55,955 nucleotides of DNA from Candidatus Sumerlaeota bacterium (GTDB taxonomy: Bacteria; Sumerlaeota; Sumerlaeia; Sumerlaeales; Sumerlaeaceae): NCBI GenBank assembly GCA_026398535.1, contig JAPLSQ010000010.1:1-55955 (forward strand), given 5' to 3'. Position 1 is the first letter of the stretch; each line of letters starts with the position of its first letter. Positions 26,117 through 36,500 of the stretch are shown piece after piece. The notes below the pieces were generated by a model, which did not search any database, had not been told where the DNA came from, and saw nothing but the letters and a program-made list of their open reading frames with translations. The position numbers and the translations under genes were made by a program.

Positions 26117-28563
26117 ACCTCCCCCACAATGTCCGCAAAAGCGCCTGCGGCAAGGGGCCATGTGTGATTTGACACAATGAAGGCGCGGGCGGCCCCGCTC
26201 ATCGCCGCGCGAACATCGGAACGGCGGGCCAGCACATAAAGATACTCTGTCAGCAGATCGGCCTCGCCCGATCCATGATCTAATTTCCAGCAGCAGGAAT
26301 CGGGAAGATCCTGAAAAGCGTCGGCATTCGAGGCAATCACAGGACGCCCCGCTGACAGCGCGCGCAGGACCGTGGCCGAGGACTCGCCGCTTGTGGGCTG
26401 GCGAAGGTGAATGACAACATCAGCGGCATGGAGATGCGCGGCAAATTCCTCGCCTGAAGCGACATAGCCCCGGAAAATCACGCGATCAGCAACGCCAAGC
26501 TCGGCGGCAAGGTTCACAAGCTGTTCGCGGTGCGAAGGCGTGATCTCGCCAACTAACACGAGCCGCGCGCGCGTGCGCCTTTCCAGAAGCCATGCGACGG
26601 CGCGCACGGCGATGTCCACCCTGCGGCTCGGCTCCAGAAATCCCGCGCAGACCAGCAGCAGGTCGCCGCTGCCTTCGGAAAGGCTTTCGCGCAGTGAGCG
26701 GATTCGCGCCTTATCTGCTGTCAGCGGGTGTTCGATTCCCAAAGGCATGTGGCGGACAAGCGAGGCGTCCGCATTGAGCTCAAGCTCATCGCACGCCCAG
26801 CGGCTGTGCGCGGCCACGGCAAGGCTGGACGAGGTCAGCAGCCGGTGGCAGGGATAACGCGCGATGTCGGGCATGGCGCCAAGCGCCAGAACGTTCCATG
26901 CCTCGTGCGCGCCTGCTTCGCCGTGGGCTTCCCGCAGGGCGCGGAAATACTCGTCGCGCTCAATGCCCCCGCGCGCGAAACGCTCGAAGCGCCACACGAC
27001 AGGGCGGCGTCGCGCGCGCACAAGATGGTCGAGCAGAAAACCATGAATGTTGAGGTCGTGAGCGATGGTGATGCCTGGACGCCTGCGCAGCCATGACCAC
27101 ACAAGAGCATGGTGGTCAACGTGATTGCCCATGTTGTAAATGCGCAGGCAATCGGCATATTGGGCGGTGTCGAACTCGCCGGGTTTCAGCCGCTGGATGC
27201 GCTGAAGGGAGGGAGGCAGAATAAGATCGGGGGTGTCATGCACAACGTATATTTGGAACCTGTCCGCCAGATGCTCAAGCATCGACACGGAATAAGCGGA
27301 GATTCCTCCGGGTTCCGGCGGCAGGGGCGAGAACCACGCCAGACGCGGATGCGCCGTCGCGGCGGCCGCGCGAACGGCTGCGCGCGGCTGGAACTTGTCG
27401 AATACCATGGCAGTTTTCGCGGCTGTTGTGCTCCACGAAAATTCGCCGGCACGCCGGTAACCTTTTTCGATCAGTTCCTCCTGCAGGGTATCGGAGCTTT
27501 CAACTTCACTGATCGCGCCGCTGATCGCGGCGGGCGAGGCGGAATCACAAAGGCGCGCGGCATCCCCGGCGACTTCGGCCACTGAGCCTGTGTTCGAGGC
27601 GATGACAGGGCAGCCGCATGCCATGGCTTCGAGCAAGGACAGGCCAAAATCCTCATGAAGCGACACATAAACAAGCGCCAGCGCGCACGAATATAGCGAC
27701 ACAAGCTCCGTGTCGCCAAGGTCTCCCGCCCGCACAAGCCGCGCCGTGGGGCACTCACGGGTCGCCAGCGCAACCGCGTTCGCCCATTCTACATCCCCAA
27801 TCGGACCGGCAACAACCACAGGATGCTCATAAAGGAAACTGTCCCGCAACATCCCCAATGCCTTGAACAATCCCCCAGGATTATTTTTTGGATGGCATCC
27901 GCCCGCAAGCAGCAGGTAACTGCCCGCATAATCCGTCAATCCAAGGCGGTCGAGAGTCCGGATATGCTTCTCCGGTTCAAATTGCGCCGAGAATATATCA
28001 GCCACGCCGCACGGTGCGACAGTGATCCGCGATGCGTCAATTCCCAGAAGCCTCTGCGCATCCTCCGAGGTGGTGTTTGTGTGAACGATGAAATGATCGG
28101 CATGCCGGAGAAGATGATCCAGCCGCCAGCGATATTCGCGCTCCTGCGCGGCGTCGGAAAACGCGGGATTCGCGGAGTCAGGAGCCAGCGGAGTCAGGTC
28201 ATGGAGCGTGGCAACAAGCGGGATGCCGCCGCAACGCGACACGGCCTCGACGCACAACTGGAGAGGATTCGGATTGAACAGCAATCCGCAATGAATCTCC
28301 CTTAGAAAGCGGCGGATGGCGGCATTGCGCCGGTGAAATTGGGATTCAAAACCCTGATCGCGCATCAGCGAGCCGGCTGACAGCCGCTGTGTGGGCAGTA
28401 TCTCCTCCGGCGGGAGGCCGGGCGGCGGCGAACCCCAGCGCGACATGATGTAATCGTGCCTGGTGATAAGCGGCAGGCGGCCAAGCAGGGAGCGCAGGTA
28501 AACGCCGATGCCGCGCCGCGCGTCGGGCGAGGAAAAAGTCTGTCCTTCGATGGCTGTCTTCAT
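26077..28563 (-). CDS. Double-domain GT-B glycosyltransferase (GT4 type, two in tandem)
   Basis: The 828-residue protein holds two glycosyltransferase-4-like units. The first (about 1-400) shows LLAGGCHPKNNPGGL and the donor-binding EDFGLSLLEAMACGCPVIAS. The second (about 410-810) begins with LAWFSPLPPEPGGISAYS and has ARLVLVGEITPSHREQL, VIFRGYV and ESSATVLRALSAGRPVIAS. Both therefore keep an E-x7-E-type region. Such fusions are found in O-antigen or capsule assembly. There is no membrane helix. The ATG overlaps the stop of the small upstream gene (TGATG); a GTG at 28566 is an alternative start. The sugar and acceptor are unknown. Confidence 0.87.
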   Translation of the reverse strand: MKTAIEGQTFSSPDARRGIGVYLRSLLGRLPLITRHDYIMSRWGSPPPGLPPEEILPTQRLSAGSLMRDQGFESQFHRRNAAIRRFLREIHCGLLFNPNPLQLCVEAVSRCGGIPLVATLHDLTPLAPDSANPAFSDAAQEREYRWRLDHLLRHADHFIVHTNTTSEDAQRLLGIDASRITVAPCGVADIFSAQFEPEKHIRTLDRLGLTDYAGSYLLLAGGCHPKNNPGGLFKALGMLRDSFLYEHPVVVAGPIGDVEWANAVALATRECPTARLVRAGDLGDTELVSLYSCALALVYVSLHEDFGLSLLEAMACGCPVIASNTGSVAEVAGDAARLCDSASPAAISGAISEVESSDTLQEELIEKGYRRAGEFSWSTTAAKTAMVFDKFQPRAAVRAAAATAHPRLAWFSPLPPEPGGISAYSVSMLEHLADRFQIYVVHDTPDLILPPSLQRIQRLKPGEFDTAQYADCLRIYNMGNHVDHHALVWSWLRRRPGITIAHDLNIHGFLLDHLVRARRRPVVWRFERFARGGIERDEYFRALREAHGEAGAHEAWNVLALGAMPDIARYPCHRLLTSSSLAVAAHSRWACDELELNADASLVRHMPLGIEHPLTADKARIRSLRESLSEGSGDLLLVCAGFLEPSRRVDIAVRAVAWLLERRTRARLVLVGEITPSHREQLVNLAAELGVADRVIFRGYVASGEEFAAHLHAADVVIHLRQPTSGESSATVLRALSAGRPVIASNADAFQDLPDSCCWKLDHGSGEADLLTEYLYVLARRSDVRAAMSGAARAFIVSNHTWPLAAGAFADIVGEVQNSMRPWTASIR

Positions 28564-28913
28564 CACTCGGCCAGATCGTCAAGCCTGCGTTTCAACCGTT
28601 CGATCTCGCGGCTCTGTTCAAAAACAATGCGCGCGAGCCGGCGGTTCATAGCCGTCTGGCGCGCGATGATGGGATCAACGGCCATGCGGATTTCACGGTA
28701 GACCCAGCGGCGAAAACGCACATACGCCCACCCGAAATACTTGCGGTGGGTGGTTATGTTGCGCCGGAAGTCAATCTCTGTTTCTTCCTGCAGGGCGCGG
28801 ATGTCATCATCGGTCACCGCGATGGGACCCGGAGTCAGCGCCTCCTCGCGCAAACGCTCGCGAATGTCGGCCATCAGCTTGGCCGTGTCTATAATCTGCC
28901 GCGTGTCGCTCAT
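28563..28913 (-). CDS. Small conserved-looking protein with C-terminal coiled coil
   Basis: This 116-residue protein from the ATG at 28913 (or 134 from 28967) has a charged helical N-terminus, a central basic aromatic segment (KYFGWAYVRFRRWVYREI) that could be amphipathic and membrane-touching, and a final coiled coil (RRLARIVFEQSREIERLKRRLDDL). No enzyme motif is seen. It is translationally coupled to the double glycosyltransferase, so a role as its partner or chain-length/tether factor is possible but is inference. Confidence 0.65.
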   Translation of the reverse strand: MSDTRQIIDTAKLMADIRERLREEALTPGPIAVTDDDIRALQEETEIDFRRNITTHRKYFGWAYVRFRRWVYREIRMAVDPIIARQTAMNRRLARIVFEQSREIERLKRRLDDLAE

Positions 28914-29069
28914 AATCTGTCTCGTCGCATTGTCATTGCCAGATCTCCCGAAAACCGCATGATTCATTACATCAATCCCGCGCCATATAATTCCACGGTG
29001 AGGAAATTGGCGGTTTCGGAGTAATCAGTTATGCGGCTGTCATGAATTGCTGAAAAAGGATCATCGGTC

Positions 29070-29900
29070 ATGAGTCACAAAATGCAATACTGTTTAATCA
29101 TGGCGGGTATGTTCGTGATATCATCCGGAACGCAATGCGCCTGGAGCCAGGCGGGGAGGGATTTCTCCATGCCCCCCCGGCCGTCCTGGCCGTCATCGGA
29201 TTTGCGCGACAACCTTAAAGTCGCAACCTTCAACCTGACCCCGCGCGAGCCGATTTCGGGCAACATAGAGCAGGCGCGCAAGGTGGCCGCCAGCACCGTC
29301 GATGTCGTCAAAACAATGCTCTATGCCCGGACAGGGGAGAAGGCGGCGGCCGCGGAGGGGCGCAGATTGTGGTACGATCCGAACACTCTCACCCTCACGA
29401 TCACTGACACGCAGGACAACATCCGCACAGTCTCGGATTACATCCGCTCGCTTGGAACCATGGGCGCGAAAACACGCAGCGAGATTGTGCCCCTGCGCCA
29501 CCAAACGGCCTCCGAGGCGGCGAGTTTCCTGAACCAGACCCTCGGGCTGACAAGTCCGCAGGGAGCGGGCGCGGGTACGGGCGCGGGCGGCGGCGGCGCG
29601 CAGGCTTCAATCACGCGAACCATCCGAACCGCGACCGGAAGCGGCGGCGGAAGCGACATCACTTTCCGCGACATCAACGTGCGGCTGGTCAATGTCGAAC
29701 AGAATGATGTCACTGATCCAAATGATGACAGCGTGGAGCTGGTTGTGCGCACACCCACTTCAAGCGAAGACCGCACAATCACAAAATTCCGGTCCGACTA
29801 TGTTGATGATTATGAAATCTATGTGGAGGACATTCGCCCTTCCGGCACGCCCGGCCAGGGCAACGCCCGCATCCAGATACGATACAATCCCCAGCTTTAA
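29070..29900 (+). CDS. Exported protein with secretin-N-like domain
   Basis: The 276-residue protein has a signal peptide (QYCLIMAGMFVISSGTQCAWS; a lipoprotein-type Cys is not clearly placed). Residues ~95-125 (LWYDPNTLTLTITDTQDNIR) and IVPLRHQTASEAASFLNQTL look like the N0/N1 ring domains of type II/III or pilus secretins. A Gly-rich linker (GAGAGTGAGGGGAQ) follows. The secretin pore domain itself is missing, so it cannot be a channel on its own. It may be an accessory or an independent periplasmic protein. It converges with the gene at 29975. Confidence 0.65.
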   Translation: MSHKMQYCLIMAGMFVISSGTQCAWSQAGRDFSMPPRPSWPSSDLRDNLKVATFNLTPREPISGNIEQARKVAASTVDVVKTMLYARTGEKAAAAEGRRLWYDPNTLTLTITDTQDNIRTVSDYIRSLGTMGAKTRSEIVPLRHQTASEAASFLNQTLGLTSPQGAGAGTGAGGGGAQASITRTIRTATGSGGGSDITFRDINVRLVNVEQNDVTDPNDDSVELVVRTPTSSEDRTITKFRSDYVDDYEIYVEDIRPSGTPGQGNARIQIRYNPQL

Positions 29901-29974
29901 GGCGGCATGACACAATAGCCCAGCCGGGCGGCATCAAACATTTGATGTCGAACATGGAATCCGCCGTAGCGCAG

Positions 29975-30475
29975 CTACTTTTGCGTTTTGTCTCCTGCCG
30001 GCTTTTTTGATGCCGCGAAATCCCCCGCCGCAAGCGCCACAAGACGGCTGCCCGCATCAATAAGCCCGATGGAAAGACTGACCAGAAGCAATCCCGCCAG
30101 AAAGAAAAATAAAACCGCTCCCGGACGCGCCACCGAGGAAACGACCGCGTTGAACTTCTTCGTGATCGATGAGTCCTCGGGTTGTGCGGTGTACTTTTCG
30201 GGCGTGGACGCCCTGTTTTCCGGCGCGGCGGATTCAACATACGCGGAGGAGCCCCTTATCACAACCTCCCACTTGTCCAGACGCCGCCGAAAGGCGTCCG
30301 CGTCGTTCAGATAAGCGATGACAACCGCAAATAGTGAAAGCGCCATGGCCCCGCCGGCAACCACGAACATAAGCCCCAAGACGGCCCCTTTCATGCGCAT
30401 CCGGCGAAGTCGCAATTCCGACTCAATCAGGGCGGCGCTGTCCTCGGCGGAACAATGTGTGTTATCTGGCAACAT
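29975..30475 (-). CDS. Two-helix membrane protein of unknown function
   Basis: The 166-residue protein has a charged N-terminus with LIESELRLRRMRMKG, a first membrane helix (AVLGLMFVVAGGAMALSLFA, about 31-50), a polar ~65-residue loop and a second helix (AVLFFFLAGLLLVSLSIGLI, about 119-138), then a basic tail ending in KKPAGDKTQK. I do not recognise the family. It is followed downstream by the converging exported protein and preceded by the tRNA pair. Confidence 0.65.
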   Translation of the reverse strand: MLPDNTHCSAEDSAALIESELRLRRMRMKGAVLGLMFVVAGGAMALSLFAVVIAYLNDADAFRRRLDKWEVVIRGSSAYVESAAPENRASTPEKYTAQPEDSSITKKFNAVVSSVARPGAVLFFFLAGLLLVSLSIGLIDAGSRLVALAAGDFAASKKPAGDKTQK

Positions 30476-30555
30476 GGGGGGTTGCCGTGTGGTGGGAATA
30501 TGAATTCTTCACAAGGGGATTCGCGGGGCATGTGTCATGCGCCTGCCAACATTAA

Positions 30556-30633
30556 TGGCGGGGCCGACGAGACTCGAACTCGCGACCTCCGGCTTGACAG
30601 GCCGGCGTTCTAACCAAACTGAACTACGACCCC
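30556..30633 (-). tRNA. tRNA-Asp (GTC)
   Basis: The minus strand folds as a full cloverleaf: acceptor GGGGTCG/CGGCCCC, discriminator G, encoded CCA, and anticodon loop CTGTCAA with GTC (plus-strand 30596-30598). The TTCGAGT T-loop is present. It lies next to tRNA-Val on the same strand. Confidence 0.96.
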
Positions 30634-30688
30634 GCAATTCTTGTTTCCTCTATTGTGTGCCGCCCAATTTATTCCGCGCGGTTTTGAA

Positions 30689-30765
30689 TGGTAGGCGGGA
30701 AGGGGATCGAACCCGTGACCTCCAGCTTGTAAGGCTGGCGCTCTAACCAACTGAGCTACCCGCCT
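30689..30765 (-). tRNA. tRNA-Val (TAC)
   Basis: The acceptor stem AGGCGGG/CCCGCCT is perfect, with discriminator A and encoded CCA. The anticodon loop CTTACAA carries TAC, reading GUA codons. D-loop AGTTGGTTA and T-loop TTCGATC are standard. It is 55 bases upstream of tRNA-Asp, so the two probably form one transcript. Confidence 0.96.
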
Positions 30766-30868
30766 GAGTCCTTCATGTATGGTTCGCACCGCATCATATA
30801 AACTGCCAATCCCGCGCCCGTTCATTCAGAATGATAAAAAGGCGCGGTAATAATTCCGCGGCAAACCC

Positions 30869-31249
30869 TTACTCGCCCTTGAAAGGCAGAAGAGCCAGGA
30901 TGCGGGCGCGTTTGATGGCTGTGGTCAGCATGCGCTGATATTTGGCCGACACGCCCGTGATGCGGCGGGGAAGAATTTTGCCCCGCTCCGTGATGAAGCG
31001 CCTGAGCAATTTGGCGTCCTTGTAGTCAATGTAGGTGATCTTGTTGGCAAGAAACGGGCAGACCTTGCGTCTCTGGAAGCGCCGGCCGCCGAATCCGCCT
31101 GCTCCTCCGCTGCGGCGGAAGGGCGCGATTTCCGGAACGCTCACGGCTTCAACAGCAGGCGCGATTTCGGGCGCTGCATCCGCCACATTCTCGCTTTTGG
31201 CAGACGGCTCCTCATATGCTTCCGTATTCTGAATGATTTCCTCTGTCAT
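30869..31249 (-). CDS. rpsR: 30S ribosomal protein S18 with N-terminal extension
   Basis: The conserved S18 core starts near residue 60 ([19 protein letters not shown]) and runs through [19 protein letters not shown] to [19 protein letters not shown]. The preceding ~55 residues are acidic and Ala/Pro-rich, an extension beyond the usual ~75-residue protein. It is the last gene of rpsF-ssb-rpsR; rplI does not follow, as tRNA genes come next. Confidence 0.95.
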   Translation of the reverse strand: MTEEIIQNTEAYEEPSAKSENVADAAPEIAPAVEAVSVPEIAPFRRSGGAGGFGGRRFQRRKVCPFLANKITYIDYKDAKLLRRFITERGKILPRRITGVSAKYQRMLTTAIKRARILALLPFKGE

Positions 31250-31311
31250 GTTATCTCCTCTGGGATGACCTTCGGTCCGGGCATGGCGCCCGCTGTGTTT
31301 GGAGGGGGTGA

Positions 31312-31830
31312 TTAGAAGGGGATGTCGTCCTTGACACTGGGTGTGTCATTGAAATCCAGATGGTCGGATGGCGCCCCCGTGGGCTTCACTCTGTTTTCCT
31401 GGCGCGGTGTGTCGCCCGATGAACCCGGATTTGCGCTCATGCCTGCATCGGCGCCGAAGTCGGTTGTCTCACCGCCTTCGCCGCCTTCGGCTCCGCGTCC
31501 CGCGGGCACATCAAAGCCAGTCACACGTTCGGCAGTAATCTTCACACGCGTATGCTTGACGCCGTCGCGCTCCCATGTGTCTATTCTTAAGCGCCCTTCC
31601 ACATAAATGGGGCGGCCCTTCTTGAGCGATTCGGCGCAACGTTCTGCCAACTTTCCGAACGTTTCCACGTCGAAAAAACTGGTTTCCCCGTGCCACTCGC
31701 CGTTCTTGTCTTGATAACGGCGGTTGACCGCGATACCGATATTCGTGACAGCCATGCCCGAAGGAAGGTAACGGGTTTCCGGATCGCGGGTCAGACGTCC
31801 GGTGAACATCACCTTGTTGATATTAAGCAT
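31312..31830 (-). CDS. ssb: Single-stranded DNA-binding protein
   Basis: The protein coats single-stranded DNA in replication and repair. The OB-fold occupies residues 1-110 ([21 protein letters not shown], then [12 protein letters not shown] and [12 protein letters not shown]). A Gly/Glu-rich disordered linker follows, and the end DDIPF is the acidic tip that recruits partner proteins. The length of 172 residues is typical. It lies between rpsF and rpsR as in many bacteria. Confidence 0.96.
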   Translation of the reverse strand: MLNINKVMFTGRLTRDPETRYLPSGMAVTNIGIAVNRRYQDKNGEWHGETSFFDVETFGKLAERCAESLKKGRPIYVEGRLRIDTWERDGVKHTRVKITAERVTGFDVPAGRGAEGGEGGETTDFGADAGMSANPGSSGDTPRQENRVKPTGAPSDHLDFNDTPSVKDDIPF

Positions 31831-31857
31831 AGTTATACCTTTCTGCCCTGTGGCGGA

Positions 31858-32307
31858 TCAAACTTTGTCGCCCGGCACGGCCGACGCCCCAGCATCGCCT
31901 GCCGAACGGGTTTCATAATAGGTGCGTCTTTCATGCGAAGGCCGTCCCTCGTGACCGCCTGATTCAGCGGACGCGCGCGGAGCCTTGCGGGGCTTTTCTT
32001 TTTTCGGCGGCTTGGGGACGGGCACGCGCGTGATGAGCTGGCGCATCACCGCCTCATTCAACCGCAGCGCGCGCTCGATAGCAGAAAGCGCCTCATTATC
32101 CATATCACCCTCAAAAAAGATGATCGCGTAAAAACCTTCCTGCTTCTTCTGGATGGGATAAGACAAACGCCTTTTGCCCCAGACATCAACGTTGATCACG
32201 TTCCCGCCCCGGCGGACGATGCTTTCCTTGAAACGCTCAATCTGCGCGTTTTGTTCCTCGTCCGAAAGAAACGGATCGACAATAACAACAAGTTCGTACT
32301 TTGCCAC
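31858..32307 (-). CDS. rpsF: 30S ribosomal protein S6
   Basis: The S6 core (KYELVVIVDPFLSDEEQN, WGKRRLSYPIQKKQEGFYAIIFFEG) is complete in the first ~100 residues. A basic, Pro-rich then Gly/Ser-rich tail extends the protein to 149 residues. S6 dimerises with S18 on the platform of the small subunit. A GGGAGG ribosome site precedes the ATG. First gene of its operon. Confidence 0.96.
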   Translation of the reverse strand: MAKYELVVIVDPFLSDEEQNAQIERFKESIVRRGGNVINVDVWGKRRLSYPIQKKQEGFYAIIFFEGDMDNEALSAIERALRLNEAVMRQLITRVPVPKPPKKEKPRKAPRASAESGGHEGRPSHERRTYYETRSAGDAGASAVPGDKV

Positions 32308-32333
32308 TCTATGCTGCCTCCCTGTGGATTTGA

Positions 32334-32376
32334 GCCGATGAAAGTTCCTCTCAACATGAAGAAGGAATTCAGCGGC
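32334..32376 (-). promoter_or_regulatory. Candidate S6:S18 autoregulatory leader hairpin
   Basis: In the rpsF leader on the minus strand, a two-part hairpin can form: CCG-containing outer arm (32373-32376 with 32334-32337) and inner arm TTCCT/AGGAA (32363-32367 with 32345-32349), separated by an asymmetric internal loop. Many bacteria have a leader hairpin bound by S6:S18 that controls this operon; the match here is only suggestive. Confidence 0.25.
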
Positions 32377-32473
32377 AGGGTTACACGCGGAAACAAACTG
32401 CTTACGCGTGCTGTTTCTACATCCCGCCGCGAAAGATTATTCGGCCCGCAGTGTCATTGCGCCGTTCCGGCGG

Positions 32474-33514
32474 CTATTTTTCGAGAGCGCGCTTCTGCAG
32501 GTCGGGTTTCAGGCGGATGGCATCCTGGAAGGCCGCGTTGGCGCGGGCGGTCTTGCCCAGCCGCTGGTAGGCGCGGGCGAGATCCCAGCGCACATCGCCG
32601 CTGTTGCGCTCAAGACTCGCGGCCGTCTGCAGAGCCTTGAGCGCGTCCTGATTTTGATTCAGGCCGAGCAACAGCCCGCCATAAAGATGCATGTAGTTGG
32701 CGTCGGAGGAGCCGCCAAGAACAACGCCGTCAGCCAGCACTTTCGCGGCCTGGTCGGATTTTTGTGAGTTGAGGCAGATGGATGACAATTTCTTGCGCGC
32801 CTCGATGTTACGAGGATTGAGTTCAATGGCCGCCTTGTAATAGCGTTCGGCGTCGGCTGTGTTTCCCTGGGCCAATGCCATCCGGCCGCGCCATTCCTTC
32901 ACAACCGCCGGAGGGCCGCTGGCCGACTCCATGCGTTCGATGGCCAGGTTGGCCGCCGAGATGTTCTTCGTGTGCAGATAAATGTCGGCCAGCAGCATCC
33001 ACGCCTCATAATCATTGGGCATGCGCGTGGTGAGGGCATTGGCAAAGTTTTCGGCATTTTTATAATCATTGACACACATGAATGCCTTGATGTCAGCCTT
33101 GATCTGGTTGACCTCATCGCCCCCGGCCGCATAAATCTGGGCAAGATTTTCGTAATGGCGGCGGATGTCGGGAACATAGTCTCCCCGCGGATCAAGCGCA
33201 AAGGCGCGCTGATACAAGTTCACGGCTGTCGTGTAATCAGGGTCGTCCTGCGATATAAGCGTTTTTTTATCCGATGGCGCGTTGAGTTCCGCGGAGTGTG
33301 AAAGCACGCGGATGGCATGCTTGGTTGCCTCGGCATAAATGGTCATCGCGCCCTGGTATCGGCCCGCCTGGACATATTCGATGTTATTGATGACGCGAAT
33401 CGAGTTGAGGTTGAGCAACACAAGCGCAGTGATCATGCCCAGCAGAAGAACTGCCCAAATGCCCAGCACAATGCGCGCTTTATGTAGGTTGGCGTTAACG
33501 GCAAACGGTCTCAT
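32474..33514 (-). CDS. Membrane-anchored TPR protein
   Basis: The 346-residue protein has a single N-terminal membrane helix (VLGIWAVLLLGMITALVLLNL, about 17-37) and then helical repeats of TPR type, for example LYQRAFALDPRGDYVPDI, NAEYYxxAIELNPRNIEARKKL-like and AYQRLGKTARANAAFQDAI. The repeats would lie in the periplasm if the N-terminus is inside. Its ATG overlaps the stop of the giant C25 peptidase gene by four bases (ATGA). The pair probably work together; the TPR unit would be a scaffold or docking protein by analogy. Confidence 0.75.
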   Translation of the reverse strand: MRPFAVNANLHKARIVLGIWAVLLLGMITALVLLNLNSIRVINNIEYVQAGRYQGAMTIYAEATKHAIRVLSHSAELNAPSDKKTLISQDDPDYTTAVNLYQRAFALDPRGDYVPDIRRHYENLAQIYAAGGDEVNQIKADIKAFMCVNDYKNAENFANALTTRMPNDYEAWMLLADIYLHTKNISAANLAIERMESASGPPAVVKEWRGRMALAQGNTADAERYYKAAIELNPRNIEARKKLSSICLNSQKSDQAAKVLADGVVLGGSSDANYMHLYGGLLLGLNQNQDALKALQTAASLERNSGDVRWDLARAYQRLGKTARANAAFQDAIRLKPDLQKRALEK

Positions 33515-36500
33515 TCGAACTTCATCCTCACATCTCTGATAATCGTCTTAATCTGCTCCCTGTTTTGCGGCGCGAACCTGAGTTTCCACTGGACAAGCCG
33601 TTCCTGGCCGCCCGCGGAGGCTACCGAGCCGGCCGGCATATCCAGCCATTCATTCCAGTTTATGCCTCCATGTTCATTCCATGCGCCATATCTCCTCGCA
33701 AACGCGATCAGCGCTGTCGAGGTGGAATTTGTGTCGACCGTAAAAAACGCCCGGCGTCCTGCGAACTCACCGGGAAGTTCTATCGCGGGCGAAACAACTG
33801 AATGTTCAATGGGCAACAGCTCGAATGCCGTGATGATGGCGGCGGCGCCTGTGGTTGGACGGACTGTGACATCTAAAACGCCGCCCGGCAGTGTCTGACG
33901 GCCAAGGCTTACACACTGTTCCCCGGGCGCTGAACCGGACATGGGGGCATCAACCAGATGGAACGCTCCTGACTGGCCGACGCGCGCCTCGAACTGGCCG
34001 ACACGCCTGCCGTTATAATTCGAGCCGCTGAGAACAACGGCTTTGACCTCGTGCTCGATGCCCGAGGTTTCCTCGCCGCCGGGAATGCGCAGGCGAACCT
34101 CGCCCGCGTTTTCCGCGGCCGCCGCCTCAAGCTGCCAGGGACGCAGCGTCCAGCGATTGTCGCTCGCCGCCGTGGTGTTGCTGCTCTCGTGCGTCACCCG
34201 GCCTGAAACATAATAGGAAGGATCGATGGGAATCAGCCCGCTTGATGAGGTGAACTGATCCTGGCTGCGCAAAACGCCCCCGGGCAGAAATTCCATATTG
34301 CAGGTCTCGCAGCCATCAAAGAGCGGTCTGAAACTGCAAGTTCCGTCCTTCAATAGCGCGAGATCGGTCAGAGAATGAACCACAAGCAGCGGTGTCTGGG
34401 TGGTGTTGTCATCCGTGTTTAGTTCCTCAAGTTCGCGGGAAGCATTGACCGTGGCATACGCATAATTCAAATTGGGTTTCATGGCAAGTTCGGTCGTCAC
34501 GCTGGCTTCAGAATGCGGTCCGATGCGCGGGATGATGCGCCTGTGGGACCGGATTTCCCCGGTCATCGGATTCTTCAATCCGAATTCCACATCAAGCGGG
34601 CCGCGCGCCTCATCGCCGTCATTTTGTACTGTCATAGACAGCCCCAGCCTGCCGTCGGCGCGCGCGGCTGTGGGCGAGGTCTCGAATGAAGTGAAAAGGA
34701 AATTGCCAAGCTGGCGCAATTGAAATGGCGGGACGGCTGCGGTATTGTTGTCATATCGGCTCTCCCGTATCGAACGCTGACGGTTGACTGCCAGCCACAG
34801 GCGCTGCTCGCCGGGTTTCGTGTTGTCCTCCCAGCGCACAATGATTGGCCGGGTTTCTCCCGGTTTGATCTCCTCGACCTGATTGGTGGTTGAGTCGTTG
34901 AGTGAGACGGCCTCATTTCCATTGACGGGATCGCCGATGAGCAGATTGACAGGGATACGCGCGGCTGTCGCGTCGCCCAAATTGCGGAGTTGGGCATGCA
35001 CAAAAACACTCGTGCGCGTGATCCCGCCGCTCGACGGAACATCGGCCCATACCGATCCCGGCACAATATCGATGTCGGGGCCATGCATCACAGTAAACGA
35101 TTTGCTGAGCTGATAGATCAGGTATGAAACGGGGGTGGAACTGCTCCGGTCCACCGTGTAAACTTCAAGCGTCACGGAAGTCGGTTCCGCCGGAAAATTC
35201 TTTCGCAGCGTGAATGTGAGCGGGCGGCGCGTCTCGGGCAAAAAGTCGTTGAGCACGATGCGCTCAGCCGCCGCCTGGCCGTCATGAATGATGGCAGCCT
35301 CGGCCGACTTGATCGTCCCGGCGCCAATATTCCACAAATCCGCATAAACGACGGGCGTGTCGGTTTCACACAGCGGATCGGGGTTGATGCGCAATTGCCG
35401 TCCGGCCGCCTCGACAACATCGCTGGTCTGTGTGTCGCGGCGCAGACGGTATATGGCGCGCGGAACATCAACAGGCGGATTCAAGCCGCTGACAGCCATG
35501 TTCACCGCCAGCGTATCGCCCCACGCGCTGTCCCAATCAAGCATGAATTCCCGCTCCATGCCCGCGTCAAGACTGAACGAGTGATTGATTGCCTGACGGT
35601 AAGGCGGAAATGATGGTTCACAGGGATCATCCGAACGATCGCCAAGCAATGCGGCGCTGACGGAAACACGGGCGCCGTCGAGTCTCGTGGGATTGAAGAA
35701 CCGCAATCCTATTTGGCTCGATCCGCCCTCTTTTACAATCGCTGGACCCGAAACAACAGTATCCTGAAATGCCAGGCGCGGTTCGTCGGCGTCCAGGCGC
35801 GCCGCATGAACACGCCACGCCCCATCGCTCATGCCGGCAAGCATGACGGCATAAGATCCTGCCGCGAGCGGCGGGACATCAAGATTCACAAAGGCGTCCG
35901 GGCCTGCAAACGATACGGGCTGGGTCAGGATTTCGTCGCGCCGGCCTGTCATTTTGATCATAACCAGACCGTCTGAGACGCCCTTTGGCGCCGAAGGATC
36001 AAACATGACGCGCAACTTCGAGGACCGGCCCGCGGGGACGACACAAGGCTCAACACGCAAATCCGCTTCAACCCGCGGAATGCCAAGGTTCAAGGCCGGA
36101 TCGCCAAGAAGGATATACTGGTCGGGAAGCGAGGCGCTCGCTGTGTCACCATAATAATGATTCATCGCATAGTAGGCGACCATGCCCGCGCGGCGCAGAC
36201 CGCGCATGTAGATTCCCTCGCACAACCGGATGATCTGATTGACATGCTCATAAGGGCTTGCCCCGCCTACCGGGGCGAAAACCGCGATGGCTCCGCCCAA
36301 GGGCTGCTTGACGAATAATTCGCCCATCGAAGTATTGACCGGCAGCGTGGGATAATCAAGCCATGCGTTGTCGCAGCTTGAACAGGTGATGAAGGGCAGG
36401 CGTTCAAAATTCCGCATCTGGGGCAGATCGGAGATGTGCAACAGACGCTCATGGGTCCAGAGATTGGGGCCGCCGTGACCGAAGAAATTAACAAGCCCCC

